Source of the DNA: Bdellovibrio sp. BCCA
GTDB taxonomy: Bacteria; Bdellovibrionota; Bdellovibrionia; Bdellovibrionales; Bdellovibrionaceae
DNA: 64,000 bases
Reading direction: 5' to 3'
Assembly: GCF_037996825.1 (NCBI RefSeq)
Contig: NZ_JBBNAC010000001.1
Coordinates: 3,472,001-3,536,000 of the forward strand
Below are positions 54,934 through 63,537 of the stretch, in pieces. How positions within the stretch are numbered: the stretch's first letter is position 1; each line of letters starts with the position of its first letter. Below the pieces are notes generated by a model. The model saw only the letters and a program-made list of their open reading frames with translations. It was not told the origin of the DNA and ran no database searches. Position numbers and translations under genes: made by a program.

Positions 54934-56730
54934 ATGGAAATAAGAAAAAAGTTTTCTCCGACGAATTGGTTTTTTGTTGCAGGTCTTTGCGGAATTCTTC
55001 TCACGCTGTCGTGGTTCTCTTTCGTAACACCCCAGCCTAAAAATATTCGCTTCATTCATCCTGATTTGGATTCCACGGATCAAGCGCCCTCGACGGTTTA
55101 TCACCGCCCTCATCAAGATGGTCTTTATTGGTTAAATTTTGATACAGAGCCTATGCTTGTCGCACCAAAGCGTCTTCATTTGCGCACATTTAACTGCGTT
55201 CATCAGCTCAGCACTTCTCATGGAGAATGGAATTTTCCATCCAATCAAAATGCAGTCTGCAATAATAAAGACGGTGTTATTCTTCGCAATACAGCTTCGA
55301 TATTAAACCAACCGACGACATGGTATATCGCCGGCAGCACCTCTGGAGGAAACTACGGCGTTATTCTTGATGTTGATTGGACCGAATGGCCCTTCGCACT
55401 GGGACTGACAGTTCTTATGATTTCGTTGGGCTTAGCTGTTTATGGAAAGTTACCCACGATGCAAAATCCAGAGCGTGTTGCCGTGATGATTTTTTTAGCG
55501 GGCGCCTTTTTTCTTCGGTTCTGGTTCGTGTTTATCATGTCTTCCCCACAAATGAGTTTATTTTCTGACATGGGAATGTACTTTGATCGCGGTTGGGAGT
55601 TGGACCGTGGCATTTACCAAACAACACAAACCTTTCAGCCCATTGGCTATACGCTTTTATCTTTGTGGGTTCGTCACTTAGGCGGGTTTCCGCTTTTGAA
55701 CTGGTTGCAGGTATTTTTATCTTGGGGCGTGGTCTTTTTGATTTTTCTTATGGTACGTGAACGCTTTGGAAAAACAGCAGGACTGATCAGCTTGCTTGTC
55801 GCCAGCACTCATATCCCTTTAGCAGCATTGGCCTCTATGCATATGGCCGAAATGACGTATGCCTTTTTAATAACCTTCACTCTTTGGTGCATACTCAAAG
55901 TTCTGAAACGCCAAACGCTGACAGGATTTTTTATCATCGGGTTTTTGCTGGCCTTTGCATTTTATTTTAAAGGCAATCACGCTTTCTTTATTCCGGCGTT
56001 TTCTCTATGGCTTCTTTATCGGGATCGCAAAAATCTTTCGGCCGCTTTTCTCAAAGTCAGTATGCTCGCTGTGGGTTGTTTGATCGTCGTGATTCCCCAC
56101 GTTGTTTGGACCGGAATTCACTACGACAAACCTCAATTGGGACCTACCGCAGGAGCCCTTAACTTTGTTGAAGGAAAATGTCCTTCTAAAGACAATCGCG
56201 ACTCCCGGGGTGCGCGCTGGATGTCTCCGCTCTTTGGAGTTTTAGGAGAAAGAACTTTTAAAAAATGGCCTCGCCCTTTCACCGATCAAGCTTACTTCTG
56301 GAAAGAAGGATTTAAATGCATTGAAGAAAATCCGGCCGTTCTTCTTTCTAGTTTCCGCTATATCTACTATCTTTTTGCAGGAAATACTCTGTGGCCGATT
56401 GCCGAAACACCGATGAAGACCTGGTATTATCCTTGGGAGATATTCTTTTTATATGGACTTCTTCCTTTTGCTCTTATCGGCGCTTTAAGCCTTTCACGCA
56501 AAAAGGATTCCTTCACCGAAGTCGCTGCTTTGATGATGTTGACACTGTTTTTTACTGTGTGGTTTTTCAAATCAGAAAATCGGTTCCGCGTGCCCTTTGA
56601 CGCGATCATTATAGTCTGGAGTTCCGCCGGATTAGCTTGGGCTTTAGAAAAAATAAAGGCTTGGGCCCTTGAAAAACCCAAACCTTCTTCTTTGCCTCTG
56701 GAAGCAATTAAGGCTTCATCACCAACGTAA
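54934..56730 (+). CDS. Membrane glycosyltransferase (GT39/ArnT-like)
   Basis: The 598-residue protein has about ten to twelve membrane helices. A first helix (residues about 13-30) is followed by a ~110-residue periplasmic domain. The segment SLFSDMGMYFDRGWELDRG (quoted in part: SDMGMYFDRG) after the third helix carries the acidic residues used by GT-C transferases. Such enzymes add sugars from lipid-linked donors to lipids or proteins on the periplasmic side. The acceptor is unknown. Its 3' end overlaps the convergent DUF1304 gene by 23 bases. Confidence 0.85.
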   Translation: MEIRKKFSPTNWFFVAGLCGILLTLSWFSFVTPQPKNIRFIHPDLDSTDQAPSTVYHRPHQDGLYWLNFDTEPMLVAPKRLHLRTFNCVHQLSTSHGEWNFPSNQNAVCNNKDGVILRNTASILNQPTTWYIAGSTSGGNYGVILDVDWTEWPFALGLTVLMISLGLAVYGKLPTMQNPERVAVMIFLAGAFFLRFWFVFIMSSPQMSLFSDMGMYFDRGWELDRGIYQTTQTFQPIGYTLLSLWVRHLGGFPLLNWLQVFLSWGVVFLIFLMVRERFGKTAGLISLLVASTHIPLAALASMHMAEMTYAFLITFTLWCILKVLKRQTLTGFFIIGFLLAFAFYFKGNHAFFIPAFSLWLLYRDRKNLSAAFLKVSMLAVGCLIVVIPHVVWTGIHYDKPQLGPTAGALNFVEGKCPSKDNRDSRGARWMSPLFGVLGERTFKKWPRPFTDQAYFWKEGFKCIEENPAVLLSSFRYIYYLFAGNTLWPIAETPMKTWYYPWEIFFLYGLLPFALIGALSLSRKKDSFTEVAALMMLTLFFTVWFFKSENRFRVPFDAIIIVWSSAGLAWALEKIKAWALEKPKPSSLPLEAIKASSPT

Positions 56731-57070
56731 AAACCAAAGCCAGAATAGCAGGAACGGCTTGAACGTAAAAAATACGCTTACTCACCGTCGCGGCACCATA
56801 AATGCCTGCGACAATCACACAACCTAAGAAGAAAAGTTTTAGCTGGTAACTGAATAAAAGATCTGGATGCACAAGACTCCAGATAAGTCCCGCAACTAGA
56901 AAACCGTTATACAGTCCTTGATTGGCAGCAAGAACTGCTGACTCTTTCGCCTTTTCCGGCGTGTTTCTAAAGATTTTTAATCCCAAAGGCTTCGTCCAAA
57001 GAAACATTTCCAAATACAGAAAATAAAAATGAAGAACAGCAACGACTCCCACAAAAATATTTGAAAGCAT
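56708..57070 (-). CDS. DUF1304 membrane protein
   Basis: The 120-residue protein has four membrane helices and the motif LHFYFLYLEMFLW near the N-terminus, then ANQGLYNGFLVAGL, both typical of DUF1304. Function unknown. It lies 2 bases after the TM2 gene and is part of a three-gene operon with it and the NAD(P)-binding gene. Confidence 0.88.
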   Translation of the reverse strand: MLSNIFVGVVAVLHFYFLYLEMFLWTKPLGLKIFRNTPEKAKESAVLAANQGLYNGFLVAGLIWSLVHPDLLFSYQLKLFFLGCVIVAGIYGAATVSKRIFYVQAVPAILALVFTLVMKP

Positions 57071-57072
57071 TT

Positions 57073-57465
57073 TTATCCCACTCCATTCACTTCAGAGATC
57101 TGTTCATTCAATGTCCAGAAGTCAAAAAGATACCCGCAAAAGAAAAGGCCGCCAGTGAAAAACCAAATAAGGCCCGTCACCCATTTTCCCATATAAAAAC
57201 GATGAACGCCAAAGTAGCCTAAAAAAGTAAGTAGAATCCAGGCGATGTTATAGTCCACTCGTCCTGCTTTATAACGACGATCGGCTTGGCGATCCATTGA
57301 TGGAATTAAAAATAAATCCACCAACCAACCGACTCCCAAAAGACCTAAAGTAAAGAACCAGATAGTTCCCGTGATCGGTTTACCGTAATAAAAGCGATGC
57401 GCTCCCATAAAACCAAAAATCCAAAGGATGTAGCCGATCAATGTCGAGTGAGTTGTATTTGTCAC
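57073..57465 (-). CDS. Protein with two TM2 domains
   Basis: The 130-residue protein contains two tandem TM2 domains (two membrane helices each): GFMGAHRFYYGK...GVGWLVDLFLIP and GYFGVHRFYMGK...FCGYLFDFWTL. TM2 proteins are small membrane proteins of unclear function. The start is GTG 57465, overlapping the preceding stop (GTGA), with GGAGAGG upstream. The D-R-F motif of TM2 appears as HRFY in both repeats. Confidence 0.92.
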   Translation of the reverse strand: MTNTTHSTLIGYILWIFGFMGAHRFYYGKPITGTIWFFTLGLLGVGWLVDLFLIPSMDRQADRRYKAGRVDYNIAWILLTFLGYFGVHRFYMGKWVTGLIWFFTGGLFFCGYLFDFWTLNEQISEVNGVG

Positions 57466-58832
57466 GATGTCCTCTCCTTTTTATTTAAGTATGCACCAAA
57501 TTGATTCATTACCCAAAGATGAAAGAGAGCTTGCGTCCATCTATAAATATACCAAGGTATGCGCGGTTCAAAATCATGAATAGCCGCAATCACATACTCT
57601 CCGCCCAAAACTTCACGAAATTCTAAACGACCACGAACCGTCTTGCGCGCTAGAAGTCCGCCGCGCACATAAAAAAGTTGTCGATGGGACCAGCTGCGCT
57701 GAGGAGCATATTCTAGAACCAAAAGACGAACTAATGGAAAGCGCCAGCAAAAATAAATCCAGTTATCTTTCACTTCAACTTTCAAGAATCCCGGTTGCAT
57801 CTTCGGCAGAAATTCTTGATAGCTTTTAGCGACACTCTCTGCCGTTTTCCCTTTAGGTAAAGAGATTCTTTGCACCGAACGAACGACATGCCGACGTGAG
57901 GGCGTTCCTTGAAATGCCAGAGGAGCTTTAGATTCGTCGTAATCTTTCAATGCTTCCGTAAGAGCTTCCTCCACATTCATGAAATGATAACCTGGAATAT
58001 GCAACGCTCTTTTTGGATTTACGATAAGAGACGCTTTTAAACCTTCTACCAAAGGACGCACTAAAGCTTTAGGAGCTTTCGTAATTAAACACACCCAAAG
58101 TGTCGAAAGCTTTGGTGTAACCAAAGGAAAACGAAAAATTCGGCGACGAAGACCGCAAATCTTCGCGATCTTTAGCATCATCGAGGAATAACTGACGACT
58201 TCAGGTCCCCCAACATCGAAAACTTGATTGAAATATTCTTTATTTCCCACGCAATGACTGAGACTAAAAACAATGTCCTTTAGAGCCATGGGCTGACTCT
58301 GAGTACGTGTCCAAGCTGGACACAACATCACGGGCAAACGCCTTACTAAACGAGTCATGATATGGAATGAAGATCCTTCCGCACCAAGAATAATCGCGGC
58401 GCGAAGAACGGTTGTAGGCACAGAGCTTTTTCTAAATACTTGTTCGACTTCCCAACGACTGCGCAAATGTGGCGATACTTCATCCGTATCATCGGGTCTC
58501 ATGCCACCCAGGTAAATAATTTGTTTTACTCCGGCTTTTTCGGCGGCTCTAACAAAATTATCGGCGACGATCAAATCTAAATCATCAAAGGTTCCCTGAA
58601 TTAGATGCGCAGAAGGACGCATGGAGTGAACAAGATACACTGCTACATCGACATCGCTTAACGCCTTCTCGGCATCAAGCAGACTAAAAAGATCACACTC
58701 GCGCCATTGCACTTTCGAGTCCGGCTGTTTATTCACCGAACGACTTAAGGCCACGACTTCGTGATCCTTTTTTAAAACTTCGACAAGGGCCTTGCCAACA
58801 AAGCCACTGGCACCCGCAATTGCGACCCTCAC
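57462..58832 (-). CDS. NAD(P)-binding SDR-like protein with C-terminal DUF2867-like domain
   Basis: The 456-residue protein begins MRVAIAGASGFVGKALV, an atypical-SDR/NmrA cofactor motif (GxxGFVG), and the first ~290 residues fit an epimerase/NmrA fold. The last ~150 residues (FLPKMQPGFLKVEV onward, with SWSHRQLFYVRGG) resemble DUF2867. No catalytic YxxxK is evident. This two-domain protein is common in marine and predatory bacteria but its substrate is unknown. It is the first gene of the operon with TM2 and DUF1304, and lies divergent from hsp20. Confidence 0.85.
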   Translation of the reverse strand: MRVAIAGASGFVGKALVEVLKKDHEVVALSRSVNKQPDSKVQWRECDLFSLLDAEKALSDVDVAVYLVHSMRPSAHLIQGTFDDLDLIVADNFVRAAEKAGVKQIIYLGGMRPDDTDEVSPHLRSRWEVEQVFRKSSVPTTVLRAAIILGAEGSSFHIMTRLVRRLPVMLCPAWTRTQSQPMALKDIVFSLSHCVGNKEYFNQVFDVGGPEVVSYSSMMLKIAKICGLRRRIFRFPLVTPKLSTLWVCLITKAPKALVRPLVEGLKASLIVNPKRALHIPGYHFMNVEEALTEALKDYDESKAPLAFQGTPSRRHVVRSVQRISLPKGKTAESVAKSYQEFLPKMQPGFLKVEVKDNWIYFCWRFPLVRLLVLEYAPQRSWSHRQLFYVRGGLLARKTVRGRLEFREVLGGEYVIAAIHDFEPRIPWYIYRWTQALFHLWVMNQFGAYLNKKERTS

Positions 58833-58917
58833 AGAATCTCCCTAAAAGAAATAGCGTATCACATTCATATCTAGGTTCTAAAAAGAACCGACAAAATACA
58901 ACAACTTACGTAGGCAC

Positions 58918-58945
58918 CTTGACAAGAATTTTTGCGCACACATGT
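58918..58945 (+). promoter_or_regulatory. Heat-shock-type promoter of hsp20
   Basis: CTTGACA (58918-58924) and ACACATGT (58938-58945) are 13 bases apart, resembling sigma-32 -35 CTTGAAA and -10 CCCCATNT with near-correct spacing. The transcription start would be about 25 bases before the Shine-Dalgarno. A hairpin GGTTCT, AAAA, AGAACC lies at 58874-58889. Confidence 0.5.
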
Positions 58946-58979
58946 TTGTACTGAAAGAACTCATAAAGGAGGTTTTTCT

Positions 58980-59429
58980 ATGAGACTTTTAACACCTTAT
59001 TGGTCAACTCAAAGAACAACATCAACGGATCTTTTCAACGAGATGGAGAAATTTTTCGAAAATTTCGCGCAGGCGCCTGCCACACCAGCAGAGCGTACTT
59101 ATTCTCCAGCCTATGAAATTACAGAAGGTGAAAATTATTACCTAATTAGCGCGGATCTTCCTGGCGTCAAAAAGGAAGATATTAAAATCGAGATGAATGA
59201 GAACGTTCTCACCATCTCTGGCGAAAGAAAACGAGATAATAAAACTGCTTCTTTTAAACGAAGCTTTAGTGTGCCGAACACGGTGGACTTTGAAAAAATC
59301 GAAGCCAACCATGAAGACGGTGTTTTAAGTATTCAATTACCTAAAGCTGCCGCGATGAAGGCACGCACTATTGAAATCCAATCTAAAACTGGGGATTCTT
59401 CCGAAAAACTCAATACTCCTTCCCACTAA
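58980..59429 (+). CDS. Small heat-shock protein (Hsp20/alpha-crystallin)
   Basis: The 149-residue protein has an alpha-crystallin domain at residues about 45-135 (AYEITEGENYYLISADLPG, quoted as ISADLPGV, and NEDGVL-like EDGVLSIQLPK). Such proteins bind unfolding proteins and pass them to DnaK. AAAGGAGGTTTTTCT precedes the ATG at 58980; the frame runs further upstream but overlaps the promoter. A GAGGGC-type terminator follows. It stands alone between divergent and same-strand genes. Confidence 0.95.
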   Translation: MRLLTPYWSTQRTTSTDLFNEMEKFFENFAQAPATPAERTYSPAYEITEGENYYLISADLPGVKKEDIKIEMNENVLTISGERKRDNKTASFKRSFSVPNTVDFEKIEANHEDGVLSIQLPKAAAMKARTIEIQSKTGDSSEKLNTPSH

Positions 59430-59446
59430 TCGCATTCTCCTCCCAC

Positions 59447-59483
59447 GAGGGCTTGGTTCCCCACCAGGCCCTCTCTTATTTTT
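59447..59483 (+). terminator. Terminator of hsp20
   Basis: GAGGGC and GCCCTC pair, with TGGT/ACCA extending the stem inside; TCTTATTTTT follows. Confidence 0.85.
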
Positions 59484-59495
59484 AGAAAGACGTAT

Positions 59496-60035
59496 ATGGA
59501 TTGGCAGCCCGTTTTAGATTTTTGGTTTGAAGAAATTGATCCTAGCTTCTGGTTTATGAAAGATGATCTTTTTGACCAGCAGATTCGCACTCGTTTTTCT
59601 AAAACGTATGACTATGTCGTTGCGGGAAATTCAGCAGGATGGAGACAAACTCCAGAAGGGCGTCTTTCTGAAGTGATTGTTTTAGATCAATTCGCTCGCA
59701 ATATGTTTCGTGATACTCCCAAAGCATTTGCCGCCGATCCTTTGGCATTGCATTTAGCGCAAGAAGCTGTTCGCGTAGGTGACGATCAAAAAATTTCTTT
59801 AGAACAAAGATCTTTTATCTATATGCCTTACATGCATAGCGAGGATCCAGAAGTTCACAAAAAAGCCGTGGAGCTTTTTTCGCAAAAAGGTCTTGAGAAC
59901 GGTTTAAAATACGAAATTCTTCACAAGAATATTATCGATCGTTTTGGAAGATACCCTCACCGCAATAGAGTTTTGGGACGCACGTCGACTCCGGAAGAAA
60001 TTGAATTTTTAAAAACGCCGGGTTCTTCGTTTTAG
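59496..60035 (+). CDS. DUF924 family protein
   Basis: The 179-residue protein matches DUF924: DFWFEEIDPSFWFMKD near the start, then LSEVIVLDQFARNMFR (quoted in part: VIVLDQFARN), FIYMPYMHSED and RFGRYPHRNRVLGR. The fold is alpha-helical, possibly TPR-like. Function unknown. It starts 13 bases after the hsp20 terminator. A weak AAAGACG lies upstream of the ATG. Confidence 0.9.
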   Translation: MDWQPVLDFWFEEIDPSFWFMKDDLFDQQIRTRFSKTYDYVVAGNSAGWRQTPEGRLSEVIVLDQFARNMFRDTPKAFAADPLALHLAQEAVRVGDDQKISLEQRSFIYMPYMHSEDPEVHKKAVELFSQKGLENGLKYEILHKNIIDRFGRYPHRNRVLGRTSTPEEIEFLKTPGSSF

Positions 60036-60089
60036 ACTGTTGCCTCTTTTTCGTCAAAAGACGATACTAGAAGGCAAACGAGGTCTGGC

Positions 60090-60569
60090 TTGAATAAAAA
60101 GAAACTCATCGAAAATATTCGTACGCAGCTTACTAACGACTTGGACGTTTTAAAACAAGCCGCTAAGGCGACTTACGAAGCAGCCACTCATGAAGAAAGC
60201 AAACCCGAAAACGAATATGACACTCGCGGTTTGGAAGCTTCTTACCTTGCAGGCGCTCAAGCCAAGCGCATTGCTGAAATTGAAGAACTCTTGGTGATTT
60301 TCAAACACGTCGACATCAAAGACTTCGGACCTAATGATAAAATCAACTCAACAGCTTTGGTCGAAGTTGAATCCAACGGCAAACACAGTTTCTTTTTTAT
60401 CATGGCAAAAGGTGGCGGTCTTAGTATTTCTTATGAAGGCCGTACCATCCAAGTTATCACTCCCAGCAGCCCTTTAGGTGAAGCGTTGCAGGACTTGAAG
60501 GTCGGCGGAATTGCCGTCGTCGAAAACGGCGATCAATTCCGCGAGTATGAAGTGCTCAATATCTGGTAA
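60090..60569 (+). CDS. GreA/GreB-like transcription factor, divergent
   Basis: The 159-residue protein has a helical N-terminal part (residues 1-75) and an FKBP-like C-terminal part (about 80-159) containing ITPSSPLGEALQDLKVGG, the Gre-family signature. The acidic tip, normally GDLxENAEY, reads KPENEYD, so the first Asp is missing; this could change RNA-cleavage activity or make it a Rnk/Gfh-like anti-Gre protein. The start is TTG 60090, preceded by GAGG. The VOC gene converges after a 2-base gap. Confidence 0.85.
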   Translation: MNKKKLIENIRTQLTNDLDVLKQAAKATYEAATHEESKPENEYDTRGLEASYLAGAQAKRIAEIEELLVIFKHVDIKDFGPNDKINSTALVEVESNGKHSFFFIMAKGGGLSISYEGRTIQVITPSSPLGEALQDLKVGGIAVVENGDQFREYEVLNIW

Positions 60570-60571
60570 GT

Positions 60572-61045
60572 TTACTGTCTTTCCTGATACGCTTTTTGTG
60601 CACGTTTTTTTAATTCCTCGGGCGAGACATCTTCTTTATGCGTTGAGATCCACCAAATATATCCAAATGGATCTTTTAGCTTTCCTCCACGGTCTCCATA
60701 AAACTGATCCGCGACAGGACGGTCCACAGTCATTCCCGCTTTCACGGCTCTATCCGTAAATGCATCCACATCCTTCACATAAAGATGCAGCGTCATCGGA
60801 TTTCCGCCCAAAGATTCGGGACTGCGAAAATCCATTTCTGGAAATTCATCAGCAATCATCAGATTGCCTCCCGCCACACGAATTTCAGCGTGTCCGATTT
60901 TTCCAGAAGGATCCTCCATGCGAAAGAGTTCCTCTGCACCGAAAGCTTTTTTATAAAACTCGATGGCTTTGGCAGCTCCACGAATACAGATGTACGGAGT
61001 CAAAGGAGCTTGCGGGTTCGGGACTGGTTCTACTTTTTGTGCCAT
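60572..61045 (-). CDS. VOC/glyoxalase-superfamily protein (PhnB-like)
   Basis: The 157-residue protein has the paired beta-alpha-beta-beta-beta modules of the vicinal-oxygen-chelate fold: TPYICIRGAAKAIEFYKKAFG, quoted as FYKKAFGAEE, HAEIRVAGGNLMI, MTLHLYVKDVDAF and FGDRGGKLKDPFG-like YGDRGGKLKDPFGY. PhnB-type members usually lack a strong catalytic metal. Function unknown. GGAGGTTTTC precedes the ATG at 61045. Its end lies 2 bases from the convergent Gre-like gene. Confidence 0.9.
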   Translation of the reverse strand: MAQKVEPVPNPQAPLTPYICIRGAAKAIEFYKKAFGAEELFRMEDPSGKIGHAEIRVAGGNLMIADEFPEMDFRSPESLGGNPMTLHLYVKDVDAFTDRAVKAGMTVDRPVADQFYGDRGGKLKDPFGYIWWISTHKEDVSPEELKKRAQKAYQERQ

Positions 61046-61158
61046 GAAAACCTCCATAAATAGGTTTCTCTTTTAGAAGACCTTGCTGAAACTCGCAAAT
61101 TACTTTCCAGCAGGGTAATTCTTGCTAGTTCCTAGAAGTTGACATAGGATTTCGAACC

Positions 61159-61677
61159 ATGGGCACTTCAATTCAAGATGTTATTATTATCACGACAGGT
61201 GGAACTATCGAAAAAACGTACAACGAATTCGACGGTTCGTTGGAAAATCGTGGCACCAGCATCAAAAATCTTCTTCTGTCAAAGATGCGTCTTCCGTATA
61301 CAAACATCATGGTGTACCCACTGCTCAGCAAAGATTCTCTTTACATGACTGATTCTGATCGCGCGTTGATTGCCGCCACTGTAAAAGATCAAATGCAAAG
61401 AGGTTCTCCAATTGTCGTTTTGCACGGCACAGACACGATGAGCATCACGGCAGAGCACTGCTATAAAGAAATAGGCACACCTAAAGTTCCTGTGGTTTTC
61501 ACCGGCGCGATGATTCCAATGGGTTTTGAAGACAGTGATGCCGCCCAAAATGTAACGGAAGCTCTTCTCACGGCAAAGCTGATGAAACCTGGTTTTTACA
61601 TCTCTTTCCACAATCAAGTTTTCAACGTTCCCAACGTCAGAAAAAATAAAGAAAAGGGAACTTTCGAGAGCTTTTAG
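61159..61677 (+). CDS. Half-length asparaginase (N-terminal domain only)
   Basis: The 172-residue protein matches the N-terminal catalytic domain of bacterial type I/II asparaginase: TTGGTIEK (nucleophile Thr in TGGT) and VLHGTDTMSITA (second catalytic Thr-Asp). Full enzymes are about 330 residues and need the C-terminal domain for the active site at the subunit interface. It could be a natural short form, a pseudo-enzyme, or a decayed gene, but the reading frame has no stop or frameshift before its natural end. Confidence 0.85.
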   Translation: MGTSIQDVIIITTGGTIEKTYNEFDGSLENRGTSIKNLLLSKMRLPYTNIMVYPLLSKDSLYMTDSDRALIAATVKDQMQRGSPIVVLHGTDTMSITAEHCYKEIGTPKVPVVFTGAMIPMGFEDSDAAQNVTEALLTAKLMKPGFYISFHNQVFNVPNVRKNKEKGTFESF

Positions 61678-61735
61678 TCTCTAGTTTCTCATTCTGAGTC
61701 TTGGGATTTATCAATAATCTCCGAAGAGTGTGGGT

Positions 61736-63481
61736 ATGAAATACCTGATCTCTTTTCCTGCCGCTTTGATTTTTATTCTCACTTCGTGCACGCATCTCTC
61801 GACGAAAGTCCAGCCGCAAGCAAGTGAAGATCATCCCGTTCCGTTTGAAACCAAAGGCCGAACTCCTGCCGCAGATGAACTCGATTGGTGGGCGGCGAAG
61901 GCTCAACACGTTCAACAAGCCAAATGCCGCATAAAACTTCCAGCGACAACGGCAGAGATAGAAAAATATTATCGTGAAATGCCGAATGGACCGGGTTTTG
62001 AGGGAGGAATTTCTGAGATTTCAGGAATCCGTTTGGTGGATGAAAAGCCCCGCTTGGTATTAGCTCTTTCAAAACTTCTTTCACCAGCACGTGAATCGAC
62101 AGAGGTTGAAGGAACTCCAAAAAGTTTTCAGGAAAAATTCAACGTCAATCCTTCTTGCACGAAAGCTTTGTGTACCGCTCAAAAGATTTTTGGAAGAGAC
62201 GTCGGACCGCAAATGCTTTTCCTAATGGATAAGTTTGATGTCAACACTTCACCCTATTCTTTTATCAATGCTGACGCTTTCAATGGTCTTGAAATCATTG
62301 ACGTAATCCGTGCTTTTGAACTTGTGAATCCGGATCAAATGCCTTTTGGCTTTAACAAACAACTCATCCGATTTAAACGCGGATTTACGCGGGCTTCTTA
62401 CAAAGACAACGCAGGCACGGTCATAGCCAATGCCTCGATTGAACTCTTTGACAGCTGGTCCGAACAAAATTCTCTTATGCGCCAGTACACACTTTTCCAC
62501 GAGATTGCGCACAATCAATCGGACAATCAATTTTCGGACTATGATCGTTCCGCTTCCTGGTTAGCTCTTGGAAACTGGAAAGAAACTAAACCCGGAGAAT
62601 TTGCCAAAGAAAAACAGAAGGCGATGCAAGGTCATCCCTTTGTATCGAAGTACGGCGAAACAAATCCCTTCGAGGATTTTGCAGAAAGTGTGACGTCCTA
62701 CCGCTTGAATCCGGATCTTTTAAAAAGTAAGTCTATGGATAAGTACAACCTAATCAGGCTGTACGTTTTTGACGGACTTGAATTCACTTCGGAAGCCAGC
62801 TGCCACAAAACGCCGTTAAACGTGCAATATCAAAAACAGGTCAATCAAGACGGCGGTGCTTTCACTAACGCCGATAAAGAAGCCATTCAAAATGCTTGTC
62901 GCCAAAGTTTTTATCAGACGGTCTTAGGCAATATTCCGGTGAGCTTCTTTGGCTCTTGCGTAGATTATGAAGCGGCTCAACGTTGGCAGAAACAAAATGC
63001 CTCCCGCTTTGCTGATTTAACTTCGCAAGCGCTGTTTGATCCAAAATTGCGTATCAGTGTTTTAAAGTTTAAAGCTTTAACAAATGAGCTTCGAAAAAAT
63101 CTGGCTCCGGAACTCACCGATTGGATTCTTGAATCCATGAACGTTAATTCATATCGAATGACTTCGCAGATGAGCAATCAAGAGTACTGCGATATTTGGG
63201 CGGAGCTTAAAAACCGCGTCTATCCAAATATTCACCGTGAGAATCAGTGGTACCGCAATGGCATTTTTGTTTCACGCGATTACTCTCCTCACGAAGGCGC
63301 AGCCCGCGGACTTTGTTTGGATCTAGTAAAAGGTTTTACGCCAACCTCAAAATCTTCGGTCTCAACGATTAAGAACTGGCTGAAGACAACAGCTGCGGTC
63401 AACACCGACTCACAAATCACAGAACGCGGCATCACTCGCGAAAATTTATTAAAATACATTTTAGACAGAACAAATAATTAA
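61736..63481 (+). CDS. Lipoprotein with HEXXH zinc-peptidase motif
   Basis: The 581-residue product has a lipoprotein signal peptide with lipobox LTSC (Cys18, in TSCTHL). An HEXXH motif occurs in LFHEIAHNQSD (His255, Glu256, His259), and PFEDFAESV about 60 residues later could supply the third ligand. Several cysteines outside (KCRIKL, SCTKALC, GSCVDY, EYCDIW) suggest disulphides. It resembles a surface-tethered metallopeptidase of the gluzincin type, but no family is recognised. ATG 61736 is chosen over GTG 61730 because the signal peptide begins at MKYLIS. Confidence 0.8.
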   Translation: MKYLISFPAALIFILTSCTHLSTKVQPQASEDHPVPFETKGRTPAADELDWWAAKAQHVQQAKCRIKLPATTAEIEKYYREMPNGPGFEGGISEISGIRLVDEKPRLVLALSKLLSPARESTEVEGTPKSFQEKFNVNPSCTKALCTAQKIFGRDVGPQMLFLMDKFDVNTSPYSFINADAFNGLEIIDVIRAFELVNPDQMPFGFNKQLIRFKRGFTRASYKDNAGTVIANASIELFDSWSEQNSLMRQYTLFHEIAHNQSDNQFSDYDRSASWLALGNWKETKPGEFAKEKQKAMQGHPFVSKYGETNPFEDFAESVTSYRLNPDLLKSKSMDKYNLIRLYVFDGLEFTSEASCHKTPLNVQYQKQVNQDGGAFTNADKEAIQNACRQSFYQTVLGNIPVSFFGSCVDYEAAQRWQKQNASRFADLTSQALFDPKLRISVLKFKALTNELRKNLAPELTDWILESMNVNSYRMTSQMSNQEYCDIWAELKNRVYPNIHRENQWYRNGIFVSRDYSPHEGAARGLCLDLVKGFTPTSKSSVSTIKNWLKTTAAVNTDSQITERGITRENLLKYILDRTNN

Positions 63482-63537
63482 TAAGTTGCCACTGCGATAC
63501 TTCCTGTAGTCGGATTAAGACTTCCGGAGGTATCGTT

